DNA from: Paenibacillus sp. J2TS4 | GTDB lineage: Bacteria; Bacillota; Bacilli; Paenibacillales; NBRC-103111 | Length of the DNA stretch: 64,000 nucleotides | Direction: 5' to 3' | Assembly (NCBI RefSeq): GCF_018403245.1 | Contig: NZ_BOSH01000001.1 | Location: 310,001 to 374,000 of the forward strand | Part shown: piece by piece, positions 44,100-52,398 of the stretch | Position numbering within the stretch: the first letter of the stretch is position 1 | Layout of the letters: every line of letters starts with the position of its first letter | Translations under genes and position numbers: made by a program | The notes under the pieces: generated by a model | Database searches by the model: none | The model's input: the letters and a program-made list of their open reading frames with translations, nothing else | Told to the model about the DNA's origin: nothing

Positions 44100-44822
44100 A
44101 TGTCTCAATTAACGGTGGTCACAGATTTTGACGGCACATTAATGGAGCAGGATGTCGGAGATTTACTGATGAAAACGGCTGGAGTCGTGAATGAAGCGGC
44201 AGCTAAAGAGGCGTACCGGAGTTTTGAAGCGGGTGAGATTGGTTCCATGGAAGTGGCGAGAACCAGCTATTCTTTTTTGGCCAACCGCAAATCGGTTGTA
44301 GACGAAGTGATTCGGCAGGTCAGCCCGCGAGAGGGCGCTGTCGAATTTCTTGAGTTTTGCCATAGAAATGGCGTGCCCGTTACCGTATTAAGCGATGGAA
44401 TGGAGTATTATATTAAACAAATTATCCATCAAATGAATTTAAAAGTAGACCAGGTTATCTCCAACCCGATTTATTATACAGAGGAGGGGGGATACCGTCT
44501 CGGTTTTCAAAACCCGAATGAAGCTTGTCAATGGTGCGGCTGCTGTAAAGCGGAAGTTGTGAGGAATATCAAGCGGCAAGGGAGCCGGGTGCTATACATT
44601 GGAGACGGGACGAGTGATTACTATGGTTCGGGATTTGCCGACTGGATTTTTGCAAGAGCCAGGCTCGCCCGTTATTTGGATGAGGCCGAGGAGGTCTATT
44701 TTCCGTTTACTACCTTCCATGATGTGCTGAATGTTCTGGAACCGAACCTGGATCAGTTCCGATCTGGAGAGGCTCTAGGGAAAAGGAAGGTTCCCAATAC
44801 GTTTTGCCGTTTTAATGATTAA
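44100..44822 (+). CDS. MtnX-like HAD-family phosphatase
   Basis: 240 residues. HAD motifs: DFDGTL near residue 9 (nucleophile and acid Asp), VTVLSDGMEYYIKQI (Ser/Thr motif), and LYIGDGTSDYYGSGFAD (metal Asp). A Cys-rich ACQWCGCCKAE segment sits in the cap. It matches MtnX, which removes phosphate from a 5-methylthioribose derivative in methionine salvage. No mtnW, mtnB or mtnD gene is next to it, so that pathway role is only probable. I chose ATG 44100, after GGTGGAG. Confidence 0.78.
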   Translation: MSQLTVVTDFDGTLMEQDVGDLLMKTAGVVNEAAAKEAYRSFEAGEIGSMEVARTSYSFLANRKSVVDEVIRQVSPREGAVEFLEFCHRNGVPVTVLSDGMEYYIKQIIHQMNLKVDQVISNPIYYTEEGGYRLGFQNPNEACQWCGCCKAEVVRNIKRQGSRVLYIGDGTSDYYGSGFADWIFARARLARYLDEAEEVYFPFTTFHDVLNVLEPNLDQFRSGEALGKRKVPNTFCRFND

Positions 44823-44844
44823 AAGAGTGGGGTTATTTTACAAC

Positions 44845-44881
44845 AGGCCGAGGTAGAAACACCACCGGCCTTTATTTTTTT
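44845..44881. terminator. Terminator between mtnX-like gene and sspI
   Basis: AGGCCG/CGGCCT with inner GGT/ACC pairs (44845-44871), then a T-rich run TTATTTTTTT. The genes on each side converge. Confidence 0.85.
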
Positions 44882-44952
44882 GGGACGAGCCTGGAATTTG
44901 ATAATCAATTTATGCTGTTTAGCAGGGCTATAGTGAATCTTTCCCGAACGTT

Positions 44953-45159
44953 CTAATGGGGGAGATGATCTTTAAGCGTTTGGACAAGCGTAGAGTGGAT
45001 GGCATCATCCGTATTTTCCCATATAATTTCGAACAGCACTCCCAGTCCGGGAAGAGCCTGATCGGTCCCTCCGACGGAATCCTGGATGACTTCGGTCAGT
45101 TCTTCGGTCGATTTGCCCTGCACACGTTGCACGATTGCCTGTCGTAAGTTAATATTCAT
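44953..45159 (-). CDS. sspI: Small acid-soluble spore protein SspI
   Basis: 68 residues, the SspI length. Recognised by NINLRQAIVQRVQGKS at the start and LPGLGVLFEIIWENTD in the middle, as in Bacillus SspI. A minor spore protein found in the core. A sigma-G-like promoter lies upstream on the minus strand (45209-45238). Direct evidence that the organism forms endospores. Confidence 0.93.
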   Translation of the reverse strand: MNINLRQAIVQRVQGKSTEELTEVIQDSVGGTDQALPGLGVLFEIIWENTDDAIHSTLVQTLKDHLPH

Positions 45160-45208
45160 TCTGAGAAAACCCTCCGTTGTCGTGTAGAGTTTTGTCCACC
45201 TATTTCCT

Positions 45209-45238
45209 TAATATGTGTCTAAACCTCCTCTTTTATGT
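45209..45238 (-). promoter_or_regulatory. Sigma-G-like promoter of sspI
   Basis: On the minus strand: ACATA (45238-45234), 18 bases, CATATTA (45215-45209). This fits the forespore consensus (GHATR, 18 bases, CATNNTA) with one mismatch in the -35, about 50 bases before the sspI start. Confidence 0.6.
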
Positions 45239-45254
45239 ATGATCTTGCGAGGTG

Positions 45255-45263
45255 TGATATAAT
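45255..45263 (+). promoter_or_regulatory. Extended -10 promoter of the ktrA-like gene
   Basis: TGATATAAT: a perfect TATAAT (45258-45263) with the TGn extension. No good -35 is present, as is common for extended -10 promoters. The start codon is 29 bases downstream. Confidence 0.55.
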
Positions 45264-45291
45264 CTAGTCAGAATTTAAAGGGGCGGTATAG

Positions 45292-45951
45292 ATGAAAAAA
45301 CAGTTTGCTGTTATTGGAATGGGCCGCTTCGGATCGAGCGTGGCCAAATCTTTGTGCACGTTCGGATACGACGTGCTGGTGGTCGATTCCAACGGACAGA
45401 GAGTTCAGGATTTAAGCACTTGCGTCACGCAAGCGGTCCAAGCCGATTCGACGGATGAAGAAGCGTTAAAGGCGCTGGGTATTCATCACTTCGATATTGT
45501 AGTTGTCGCCATTGGGCAGGATATTCAATCGAGTATTTTGACGACGCTGATTCTTAAAGACCTTGGAGTGAAGACGATTATTGTCAAAGCTCAGAATGAT
45601 TTGCATGGAAACGTCTTGAAGAAGATCGGCGCGGACAAAGTGATTTTTCCGGAAAGAGATATGGGCAACCGGCTGGCGCATCATTTAATATCGCCGAATA
45701 TACTAGATTTCATAGAATTATCTGATGATTATAGTATTGTAGAAATTCAGGCAACTCCCCAGATGGTTGGAAAAAGCTTGCTCGATCTCGATATCCGGGC
45801 CAAATATCATTGTAATGTAATGGCGATCAAAACCGGAAACCGAATGAATATTGCCCCGCATGCGGAAGATAGAATTAAAGCAACGGATGTGCTCGTAGTC
45901 GTCGGTAAGAACGAAGATTTGGCGAAATTTGAAAAAACTTTCGCAAAATGA
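45292..45951 (+). CDS. ktrA: Potassium uptake regulatory subunit, KtrA/TrkA family
   Basis: 219 residues. RCK_N domain with the nucleotide motif VIGMGRFGSSVAKSL at 6-20 and Asp at the end of the second strand (VLVVDSNG), then RCK_C from about 135. It forms an octameric ring that gates a KtrB-type membrane channel by binding ATP or NAD and, in relatives, c-di-AMP. The channel gene is not adjacent. The symbol is given by family. Confidence 0.85.
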   Translation: MKKQFAVIGMGRFGSSVAKSLCTFGYDVLVVDSNGQRVQDLSTCVTQAVQADSTDEEALKALGIHHFDIVVVAIGQDIQSSILTTLILKDLGVKTIIVKAQNDLHGNVLKKIGADKVIFPERDMGNRLAHHLISPNILDFIELSDDYSIVEIQATPQMVGKSLLDLDIRAKYHCNVMAIKTGNRMNIAPHAEDRIKATDVLVVVGKNEDLAKFEKTFAK

Positions 45952-45961
45952 TGGAGGCTAT

Positions 45962-46753
45962 ATGACCAACGAAATAACATCGGCTAACAATTCCCGGGTT
46001 AAACAGTGGGCCCAACTGTTAAGCAAAAAGGGAAGAGACGAACAGAACAAATATGTGATTGAAGGGACTCATCTGGTGCAAGAGGCGCTCCATTCGGACG
46101 AGCCTGTCGAGACCATTCTGTATTCGCTGGATCGGGAGCTTCCTACGGAGCTGCAGGAGTGGCATGGCGCTGGAAGTACCGAATGGATAGCGGTTACGGA
46201 GGCAGTGCTGTCCAAGGTGACCGACACTCGAACTCCACAAGGAATCGCCGCCATTGTCAGCAAGAAGGAATTAGGGGCAGAGCCGCTGTTATCGCAGCCG
46301 GATGGCTTAGTCGTGGTCGTCGACGGGATTCAGGACCCGGGCAATCTCGGGACCATTATCCGGGTGGCCGATGCGGCGGGGGCGACGGGAGTCGTGCTCG
46401 GACGAGGAACGGTCGATTTATATAACCCGAAGACGGTTAGAGCGACTATGGGCTCGCTTTTTCACCTTCCCGTCGTTCATGCCGAGCTGGTGCCGTTTCT
46501 CCGCGCGGCCGGAGAGCAGGGCATCCAATTGCTCAATACGTCCCTGGATGCCCAGGAAAGCTGTTACGAAACCGACTTCAAGCAAGCGACGTGGATCATC
46601 GTTGGTAATGAGGGAGCCGGTGTTTCGGACGAAGTGAGCCGCTTGGCGAACCGCAACGTCCTTATTCCGATGAGGGGTCGGGCAGAATCGTTAAATGTCG
46701 CTATGGCGACCACGGTGCTGCTGTACGAAGCGCTCCGTCAACGGTCTTGTTAA
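45962..46753 (+). CDS. TrmH-family (SpoU) RNA 2'-O-methyltransferase
   Basis: 263 residues. An N-terminal substrate-binding domain (NNSRVKQWAQLLSKKGR, then YVIEGTHLVQEAL) and the SPOUT knot with its three motifs: VDGIQDPGNLGTIIRVA, GNEGAGVSDEV and IPMRGRAESLNVAMATTVLL. It methylates a ribose in ribosomal or transfer RNA, like RlmB or YsgA. ATG 45962 follows GATGGAGG. In Bacillus the ysgA gene is near sspI, as here. Confidence 0.88.
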   Translation: MTNEITSANNSRVKQWAQLLSKKGRDEQNKYVIEGTHLVQEALHSDEPVETILYSLDRELPTELQEWHGAGSTEWIAVTEAVLSKVTDTRTPQGIAAIVSKKELGAEPLLSQPDGLVVVVDGIQDPGNLGTIIRVADAAGATGVVLGRGTVDLYNPKTVRATMGSLFHLPVVHAELVPFLRAAGEQGIQLLNTSLDAQESCYETDFKQATWIIVGNEGAGVSDEVSRLANRNVLIPMRGRAESLNVAMATTVLLYEALRQRSC

Positions 46754-46789
46754 TTTACATAAGGTTCGTGCCTCTCGCTTGTAACCGTG

Positions 46790-47184
46790 GTAACATATAC
46801 TTATGAAGGGACAGGCATTGATTTTTTTGGCGCGAGCGATGCCCTTGTAACGGATAAAGAGATCTATGTCTTAATAACGGCAACAATACTTTATCCAAAC
46901 TTCAATGGTATCCGCGAAAAGTAGAAACGGTTATTTCCTTGATTAACGTTCATTACGACAGTATCCGATCGTATGAGGGGAAATTTTAATTAACCGATGG
47001 GGCCAGCATCTATGAATTAACTACCGAGGGTCAGCTGAGTCTTTACATCCATGGCGATGATTTAATCTATAACGATGGCAATCCAATTAACAAAATCAGT
47101 CAACTGGACTTCGACAATAAAGGCAACATCATAGTTTACGATGAGGACAGCAAAGCTATCCGTAAAATCAATTTGCAGGAATAA
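46790..47184 (+). pseudogene. Decayed gene fragment, beta-propeller-like, with frameshift and stop
   Basis: No intact frame spans this stretch, but three consecutive pieces read sensibly. 46790-46870 gives TYEGTGIDFFGASDALVT and on to EIYV. A one-base loss near 46870 moves the frame; LNNGNNTLSKLQWYPRKVE continues to a TAA at 46987. In that same frame LTDGASIYELTTEGQLSLYI runs on to the TAA at 47182-47184. Repeated short units with D/N-G turns and aromatic residues (LYIHGDDLIYNDGN, IIVYDEDSKAIRKI) suggest a beta-propeller or similar repeat protein. There is no start codon or ribosome site at the left edge, so the N-terminus is lost. Confidence 0.7.
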
Positions 47185-47244
47185 TACATATTATGCCTAA
47201 ACTTGCACATTAGATAGAATCGAAGATTCTTCTCCTCATGTAAC

Positions 47245-47296
47245 AAGACTGGAAAAAGGATCGGGGGTCTCCCGGTCTGAAACCAGTCTTTTTTCT
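47245..47296 (+). terminator. Terminator downstream of the pseudogene
   Basis: AAGACTGG/CCAGTCTT arms (47245-47252 with 47283-47290) with an inner CGGG/CCCG-type stem, followed by TTTTTTC. A relic of the decayed gene's transcript end. Confidence 0.85.
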
Positions 47297-47386
47297 GGTC
47301 AATAAGAGTGCATAGAGAGCTCGGTGTTCCATTAGATCTATTATTATATACTTGACGGCAACAAACATAACGCACGAAAACTTACG

Positions 47387-47414
47387 TTGACAACAAAATA
47401 ACGTATATTATTAT
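47387..47414 (+). promoter_or_regulatory. Upstream promoter of lacI-type gene, with an operator in its spacer
   Basis: TTGACA (47387-47392), 16 bases, TATTAT (47409-47414). The spacer and -10 contain an operator-like 14-mer (47398-47411). The start codon is about 245 bases downstream, so the leader is long unless the second promoter is used. Confidence 0.65.
47398..47411. promoter_or_regulatory. Operator-like site O1 of the LacI-type regulator
   Basis: ATAACGTATATTAT, matching the palindrome at 47613 in 12 of 14 positions. It overlaps the promoter at 47387, so binding would block RNA polymerase. Confidence 0.5.
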
Positions 47415-47612
47415 GAGTGGGAAATGCAGAGGGGATTTTTGACACTCAGTGGAATGGGCTGCAATGTAAAAATGAAGCTTGGAAAGGGGCTGCTAAACAT
47501 GTCACCCTTATTATGAGGAGTGACGCAGGAGCAGCGACGATTCATTCGGGTCGTCTCTGTTTGGTTGACAGCTTTCTTCTTAGGAAGCTTTTAGGTATAA
47601 TAAATTCGTACC

Positions 47613-47626
47613 ATAACGTACGTTAT
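47613..47626. promoter_or_regulatory. Operator-like site O2: perfect 14-base palindrome
   Basis: ATAACGTACGTTAT, a perfect palindrome 33 bases before the regulator start and 11 bases after a TATAAT (47596-47601). This is the typical form and place of a LacI-family autoregulatory operator. Confidence 0.65.
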
Positions 47627-47658
47627 TGGACGATTCAATAAAGAAAGAGGGTTGCAAG

Positions 47659-48660
47659 ATGACTGTCACCAAAAAAGACATTGCCGATCATCTGGGAATT
47701 TCCAGAACCGCGGTATCTCTAGTGCTTAACAATACGCCTAACAGTACTGTATCCGAAGATACCCGTCATATTATTTTAAAAGCGGCAAAGGAGCTAGGCT
47801 ATCGGGATAACGAAATTTATCCCAAGATTTGTTATATTCTCTATAATAGAGAGCCGGATGATCCACTATATATCCATGATCTGCGTATGATCGAGAATGT
47901 GGCCAGTCAGAACGATTATCGATTGATTTTTATGAATGTGCGTTCAACGATTAATGATTTTGCGACTCTGTCCAAATATTTAAGCAATAAAGAAGTATCA
48001 GGGGTCGTTATTTCAGGAGACATCGACGACGATATTCTCGATATTCTGGAGGAATCAGGAGTTCCTTATGTCGTTTATAGCGGACTGGATAAAGAAAATG
48101 TGAATGTTATCGTGACAGACGTGGTCAATATTGCTTATGAAGCAACCAAGTATTTAACTGACCTGGGGCACCAGCGAATCGCTCTGTTCAGCGGCACTTT
48201 GGATACACTGGTTCATCAGGACACGCTGAAAGGATATATCAAAGCGTTGGAGGAAGCGGGTCTTCCTTATGACAAATCATTGGTGCAAGTAAGTAAAGAA
48301 GAGGATGGGCATGAGTTGGCCAACAGGATGGCCGTGCTGGAAATCGATTATACGGCGGCTTTCTGCGTCAACTCGGTCATTCAGTTTGGAGCGCTCCAGA
48401 AGCTGAAGGATCTTGGATTGCAGGTGCCTAAAGATATTAGTCTCGTCGGCTGGGGATATTCGGAATTATTAAAGATGAGCGTTCCTCCCCTGACCTCCTT
48501 TTACACTGACTCTTCCGAGAAGGAAATCGTGGTGGACAGATTAATTGAAATCATTACGGAGGGGGATAAAGACCCCCGAACTATATATTTAAAAAGTATT
48601 AAGCTTTATGAAGGGGGAACGGTTTCCAGCTTCGGACAGCGTTCCAATCGGCTTCGCTAA
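47659..48660 (+). CDS. LacI-family transcriptional regulator
   Basis: 333 residues. HTH at 3-24 (TKKDIADHLGISRTAVSLVL), with the hinge helix further on, then a two-lobed ligand domain (GVVISGDIDDDILDIL, DLGHQRIALFSG, DISLVGWGYSELL). It should repress the binding-protein, permease and lyase genes that follow until an imported sugar binds. ATG 47659 follows GAGGG; TTG 47626 overlaps the operator and is less likely. The hinge region lacks the usual YRPN segment (here YRDN). Confidence 0.88.
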   Translation: MTVTKKDIADHLGISRTAVSLVLNNTPNSTVSEDTRHIILKAAKELGYRDNEIYPKICYILYNREPDDPLYIHDLRMIENVASQNDYRLIFMNVRSTINDFATLSKYLSNKEVSGVVISGDIDDDILDILEESGVPYVVYSGLDKENVNVIVTDVVNIAYEATKYLTDLGHQRIALFSGTLDTLVHQDTLKGYIKALEEAGLPYDKSLVQVSKEEDGHELANRMAVLEIDYTAAFCVNSVIQFGALQKLKDLGLQVPKDISLVGWGYSELLKMSVPPLTSFYTDSSEKEIVVDRLIEIITEGDKDPRTIYLKSIKLYEGGTVSSFGQRSNRLR

Positions 48661-48675
48661 TAGATTAATTCCCCC

Positions 48676-48700
48676 TTGCCGGGCACCGGCAAATTCTTTT
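48676..48700 (+). terminator. Terminator after the lacI-type gene
   Basis: TTGCCGG/CCGGCAA with a GCA loop, followed by ATTCTTTT. It immediately precedes operator-like site O3. Confidence 0.7.
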
Positions 48701-48714
48701 ATAACGCCAGTTAT
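48701..48714. promoter_or_regulatory. Operator-like site O3 before the binding-protein gene
   Basis: ATAACGCCAGTTAT matches O2 at 11 of 14 positions, keeping both half-sites (ATAACG and GTTAT). It lies seven bases before the -35 at 48721, linking the regulator to the transport operon. Confidence 0.5.
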
Positions 48715-48718
48715 TTTT

Positions 48719-48749
48719 TGTTGACGCTTACAGAAACGGGTGTTAATAT
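48719..48749 (+). promoter_or_regulatory. Promoter of the import/lyase operon with overlapping cre-like site
   Basis: TTGACG (48721-48726), 17 bases, TAATAT (48744-48749). TGTTGACGCTTACA (48719-48732) fits the cre consensus at 12 of 14 positions and covers the -35, so CcpA repression in addition to LacI control is plausible. Confidence 0.55.
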
Positions 48750-48824
48750 GATATGGAAGTAAGTTACTATTGATGCTCGTTATCCTTAGGGAGAGACGGG
48801 AATAAAAAGGGGGAATTGGATTCA

Positions 48825-50447
48825 ATGAAAGGAAAATGGAGCAAGGCAGCATCGATCGCGTTAGCAAGCATAATAGCGGCTAGTCTGGCGGCTTGCGGAA
48901 AGACGGAGCAACCCGGCAATGCAAGTCCAAATACAAACCCAGATTCTAGTCCAAGTAATAATGCTAGTCCTGATCCGACTGAAAGCGCTGACAAAACGAT
49001 TTCATTAAATTGGTTGACTTATCAATATGGTCCTGTGGATGAGGATGCGCCCATTAAAAAGTTCGTAGAAGATAAATTTAACGTCAAATTGAATATATGG
49101 TATATGGATGTTACTCAGAAAGAGCAGCTTCTTGGCACCAAGCTGGCTTCGGGCGAGATCCCCGATTTTATGACGGTTTATAGCGGTGCCGATTTGCAAA
49201 AGTTTTACGATCAGGGAATTATTACCTCCTATACCGATGAAGAACTGAACCAATATATGCCGAACTACAAAAAGCTGGTCGATTCCTATGACCCGAAAAT
49301 ATGGGATTACGTCAAATATAACGGTCAATACATAGGAATTCCAAGCATCAACAGCGATGGAGTCTTCAGTCTGGCCACCGCCTGGAGACAGGATTGGCTG
49401 GAGAAAGTGGGGATTACCAAAACTCCGGAGACGCTTGAGGAATACAAAGAAGCTTTGATGAAATTCCGTCAGGAAGATCCGAATGGATCGGGCAAGAAGG
49501 ATACGTACGGAATGTCTAAATCCGGAATGACCAATGTATACGGAGCCTACGGAGTCTATCCGGAATTCTGGACTATTCGGGACGGTCAAATCGTATGGAG
49601 CGGAATTCTGCCGGAAACGAAGCAAGCTCTCGAAACATTAAGCGAGTGGAAAAAAGAAGATCTTATTAACCCTGAATGGGTCATTGGCGAGAATACGGGC
49701 GGCTACTGGGCCATCTCTCACGATTTCGTTAACGGCAAAATCGGAGTGTCCTCCCACGGCTCCTATTATCACTGGTCGCCAGCCGATCCGGAATCTAACT
49801 TCCTGGGAGGCGACAATACTAAGATGCTGGATGAGGTGACCAAGGGAGAAGGCAAAATCGCATATGGTAAGCCCCCAGTAGGGCCTGATGGTAAATTCGG
49901 CAACATTACGCCCGGATTAGTAGGCTCCACTTATATGGCATTCGGTAAGGATGCAGCGGATCCTGATAAAAAACATCGGATCATGCAAATGTGGGATACG
50001 ATTTATGGAGATTTTGACACCTTCGTCAAAGTCAAATACGGAGACAAGGGGACACACTATGATAACGGTCCTGACGGACATACGATCGTTATGAGAGAAG
50101 GCTTCAAAACTAACGAGGAGCAGGCAAAAATCGGCGGTCACATCACATTTTCTCCGTTCGCTCAGCCGGAATTTTCCAAGCAGCTGCAGGATCCCAAGCG
50201 GGTCGGGGCTAATGATCAATATTTTAAATTCGAAGGAGCGGGATACGAGAATGCAGTGAAGTCTCCTCTCCCCTCGGAGAGCAAGTATCAGAAAAACTTA
50301 ATCAAGCTGCAGCAGGATACGTTTACAGCGATCATTAATGGAGAGAAACCGCTTGATGCTTTCGACAAGTTTGTGGAAGAGTGGAAGAAATCGGGTGGAG
50401 AGCAATTAACGAAGGAAGCCAATGAATGGTATCAATCTTTGAAATAA
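48825..50447 (+). CDS. Sugar-binding lipoprotein of the heparinase locus
   Basis: 540 residues. Lipoprotein signal ending in ASLAACGKTE (Cys about 24), an Asn/Pro/Ser-rich linker with repeated NASP-like units, then the large LplA-type binding fold (ISLNWLTYQYGP, GEIPDFMTVYSG, YNGQYIGIPSINSDG). ATG 48825 follows AAGGGGG; TTG 48816 lies too near that site. Size and neighbours suggest an oligosaccharide ligand, probably containing uronic acid. Confidence 0.88.
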   Translation: MKGKWSKAASIALASIIAASLAACGKTEQPGNASPNTNPDSSPSNNASPDPTESADKTISLNWLTYQYGPVDEDAPIKKFVEDKFNVKLNIWYMDVTQKEQLLGTKLASGEIPDFMTVYSGADLQKFYDQGIITSYTDEELNQYMPNYKKLVDSYDPKIWDYVKYNGQYIGIPSINSDGVFSLATAWRQDWLEKVGITKTPETLEEYKEALMKFRQEDPNGSGKKDTYGMSKSGMTNVYGAYGVYPEFWTIRDGQIVWSGILPETKQALETLSEWKKEDLINPEWVIGENTGGYWAISHDFVNGKIGVSSHGSYYHWSPADPESNFLGGDNTKMLDEVTKGEGKIAYGKPPVGPDGKFGNITPGLVGSTYMAFGKDAADPDKKHRIMQMWDTIYGDFDTFVKVKYGDKGTHYDNGPDGHTIVMREGFKTNEEQAKIGGHITFSPFAQPEFSKQLQDPKRVGANDQYFKFEGAGYENAVKSPLPSESKYQKNLIKLQQDTFTAIINGEKPLDAFDKFVEEWKKSGGEQLTKEANEWYQSLK

Positions 50448-50458
50448 ATAGCTTATCC

Positions 50459-50497
50459 AAGCGGCCAATCTAACTATCTGCTGGCCGCTTTTCCTTT
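50459..50497 (+). terminator. Intercistronic terminator/attenuator after the binding-protein gene
   Basis: AAGCGGCCA/TGGCCGCTT, nine perfect pairs, then TTCCTTT. Between a binding-protein gene and its permeases such a hairpin commonly lowers permease expression relative to the binding protein. Confidence 0.75.
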
Positions 50498-50509
50498 AGG
50501 AGGGATTAG

Positions 50510-51475
50510 ATGAACGCAAATACGCCTGTCAACCCGGGAACATCGCTTCCAACGAGACACCACCATCCGCTAAAAGCTTGGGCTAAATCCTACTGGAAAC
50601 ATAAGAATTTATTGCTTATGCTTCTGCCTTGCTTGCTCTTCTTTTTTATTTTTAAATACTTGCCGATGTACGGCATTATTCTCGCTTTTAAAGACTACCG
50701 TTTCATCGATGGAATATTCGGAAGCCCGTGGAACGGATTACAGAATTTTGCCGATTTATTTTCCGGAAGGGACTTTCCGACGGCTTTTCGCAACACCATT
50801 ATTATAAGCAGCTACAAGCTTATCTTTGGTTTCCCGGCGCCGATTATACTGGCTATATTACTGAATGAGCTCAGGCTTCTATTCTTTAAAAAAATTGTCC
50901 AGACGTTGAGTTACCTGCCGCATTTTCTATCCTGGGTTGTTCTGGCCGGGATATTTATGGAGATCTTCTCGCCTACTCGCGGCATTGTAAACTATATTAT
51001 TACTTCGTTAGGTGGAACGGAAATATTTTTCTTTGGAGATAAGGAATGGTTTCGAACCCTGCTCGTCAGCACCGAAATTTGGAAAGGTGTAGGGTGGGGC
51101 TCCATCATCTATTTGGCTGCGCTGTCCGGAATTGATCCTTCCCTGTATGAAGCTGCTATCGTGGATGGGGCTAACCGTTGGCGTCAGATGCTTCATATTA
51201 CGTTGCCTTCTCTCGTTCCGGTTATTACGATCATGTTCATCTTTGCCGTTGGCGGGATTATTAACGATGATTTCGACCAGGTGTTCAACTTCTATAACCC
51301 GGCGGTTTATGAAGTAGGGGATGTGCTGAGCACCTATACCTATCGGATCGGGATTACCGAGATGCAGTATGGCCTTGCGACGGCTTCCGGATTGTTCATT
51401 AATGTCATTGCCTTCGTGCTGATCCTCCTGACGAACACGATTGTCAAACGGTTCAGCGATTATGGAATCTGGTAA
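50510..51475 (+). CDS. Sugar ABC transporter permease, LplB type (heparinase locus)
   Basis: 321 residues. Typical segments: LLMLLPCLLFFFIFKYLPMYG, LSYLPHFLSWVVLAGIF and the EAA loop LYEAAIVDGANRW near residue 216. ATG 50510 follows TAGGAGGGA. It is paralogous to the permease at 34717 and has the same length. Confidence 0.9.
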   Translation: MNANTPVNPGTSLPTRHHHPLKAWAKSYWKHKNLLLMLLPCLLFFFIFKYLPMYGIILAFKDYRFIDGIFGSPWNGLQNFADLFSGRDFPTAFRNTIIISSYKLIFGFPAPIILAILLNELRLLFFKKIVQTLSYLPHFLSWVVLAGIFMEIFSPTRGIVNYIITSLGGTEIFFFGDKEWFRTLLVSTEIWKGVGWGSIIYLAALSGIDPSLYEAAIVDGANRWRQMLHITLPSLVPVITIMFIFAVGGIINDDFDQVFNFYNPAVYEVGDVLSTYTYRIGITEMQYGLATASGLFINVIAFVLILLTNTIVKRFSDYGIW

Positions 51476-51489
51476 GGAGTGAGGAAGCT

Positions 51490-52383
51490 ATGTCGATGAC
51501 TATTGGTAAAAAAACCGCCGGCGAGAAAATGTTTGACTCTTTCAACGTTATTTTGTTGTCCTTGTTCGGGTTCACGGCCGTGTATCCTTTTATTGATGTG
51601 CTGGTCGTTTCGTTCAGTACTCCTGCCGCTGCCAATGTCTATGGCCTAAAGCTGTGGCCTAAAGAATTTTCGGTCGAAGCGTACAAGGCTGTTTTTGATA
51701 ATCGCATGATTTGGGTAGGGTATTACAACACCATCTTCAGGACGGTGCTGGGAACCTTTTTGAATGTCATTTTTACGGTGCTGTGCGCTTATCCCTTGGC
51801 CAAAAAGTATTTGCCCAACCGCAACCTGTTCACTTTGTTCATTGTGTTCACAATGTTCTTCAGCGGCGGTCTGATTCCGAACTATTTGCTCGTCAAAGAG
51901 CTGGGCCTGCTGGACAACCGGATGGTGCTCATCTTGCCCGGGCTGATAGCCGCTTTTTCCATGATTATTGTCAGGAACTATTTTATGTCGCTGCCGGAGG
52001 AGATTGAGGAATCGGCGAAAATAGACGGGGCAAATGATTTCCGGATTTTATTCTCTATCGTGCTGCCCGTTTCCAAGCCTATTATCGCAACGATTGCTCT
52101 CTGGTATGCGGTGGCTCATTGGAACGCGTGGTTCGACTCCCTGCTGTATATTTCCACTCCGGACAAAACGGTTCTAGGCAACGTATTGCGAAAAATCGTA
52201 ATCGAAGGCTCATCCCAGTTCCAGCAATTCGAATCGTATGATCCGAACCGGGAAAACGCGGTGACACCCGATATTATTAAAGCCGCCACCATTATGGTCG
52301 CGACCATTCCGATCATATGCGTGTATCCGTTCGTGCAGAAATATTTTGTCAAAGGAATTATGATCGGGTCTCTCAAAGGCTAG
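51490..52383 (+). CDS. Carbohydrate ABC transporter permease, LplC type (heparinase locus)
   Basis: 297 residues. EAA-like loop EIEESAKIDGANDF near residue 174 (the second Ala of the motif is Ser here), HWNAWFDSLLYI, and the KYFVKGIMIGSLKG C-terminus. ATG 51490 follows AAGGAGTGAGGAAG. It forms the importer with the previous two proteins and an ATPase encoded elsewhere. Confidence 0.9.
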   Translation: MSMTIGKKTAGEKMFDSFNVILLSLFGFTAVYPFIDVLVVSFSTPAAANVYGLKLWPKEFSVEAYKAVFDNRMIWVGYYNTIFRTVLGTFLNVIFTVLCAYPLAKKYLPNRNLFTLFIVFTMFFSGGLIPNYLLVKELGLLDNRMVLILPGLIAAFSMIIVRNYFMSLPEEIEESAKIDGANDFRILFSIVLPVSKPIIATIALWYAVAHWNAWFDSLLYISTPDKTVLGNVLRKIVIEGSSQFQQFESYDPNRENAVTPDIIKAATIMVATIPIICVYPFVQKYFVKGIMIGSLKG

Positions 52384-52398
52384 AAAGGATCGTGAGTG

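Noticed and set aside
47417..47641. 74-codon plus-strand frame between the two promoters of the lacI-type gene
   Set aside because: No good ribosome site, no family features, and it runs into the operator palindrome; more likely untranslated leader.
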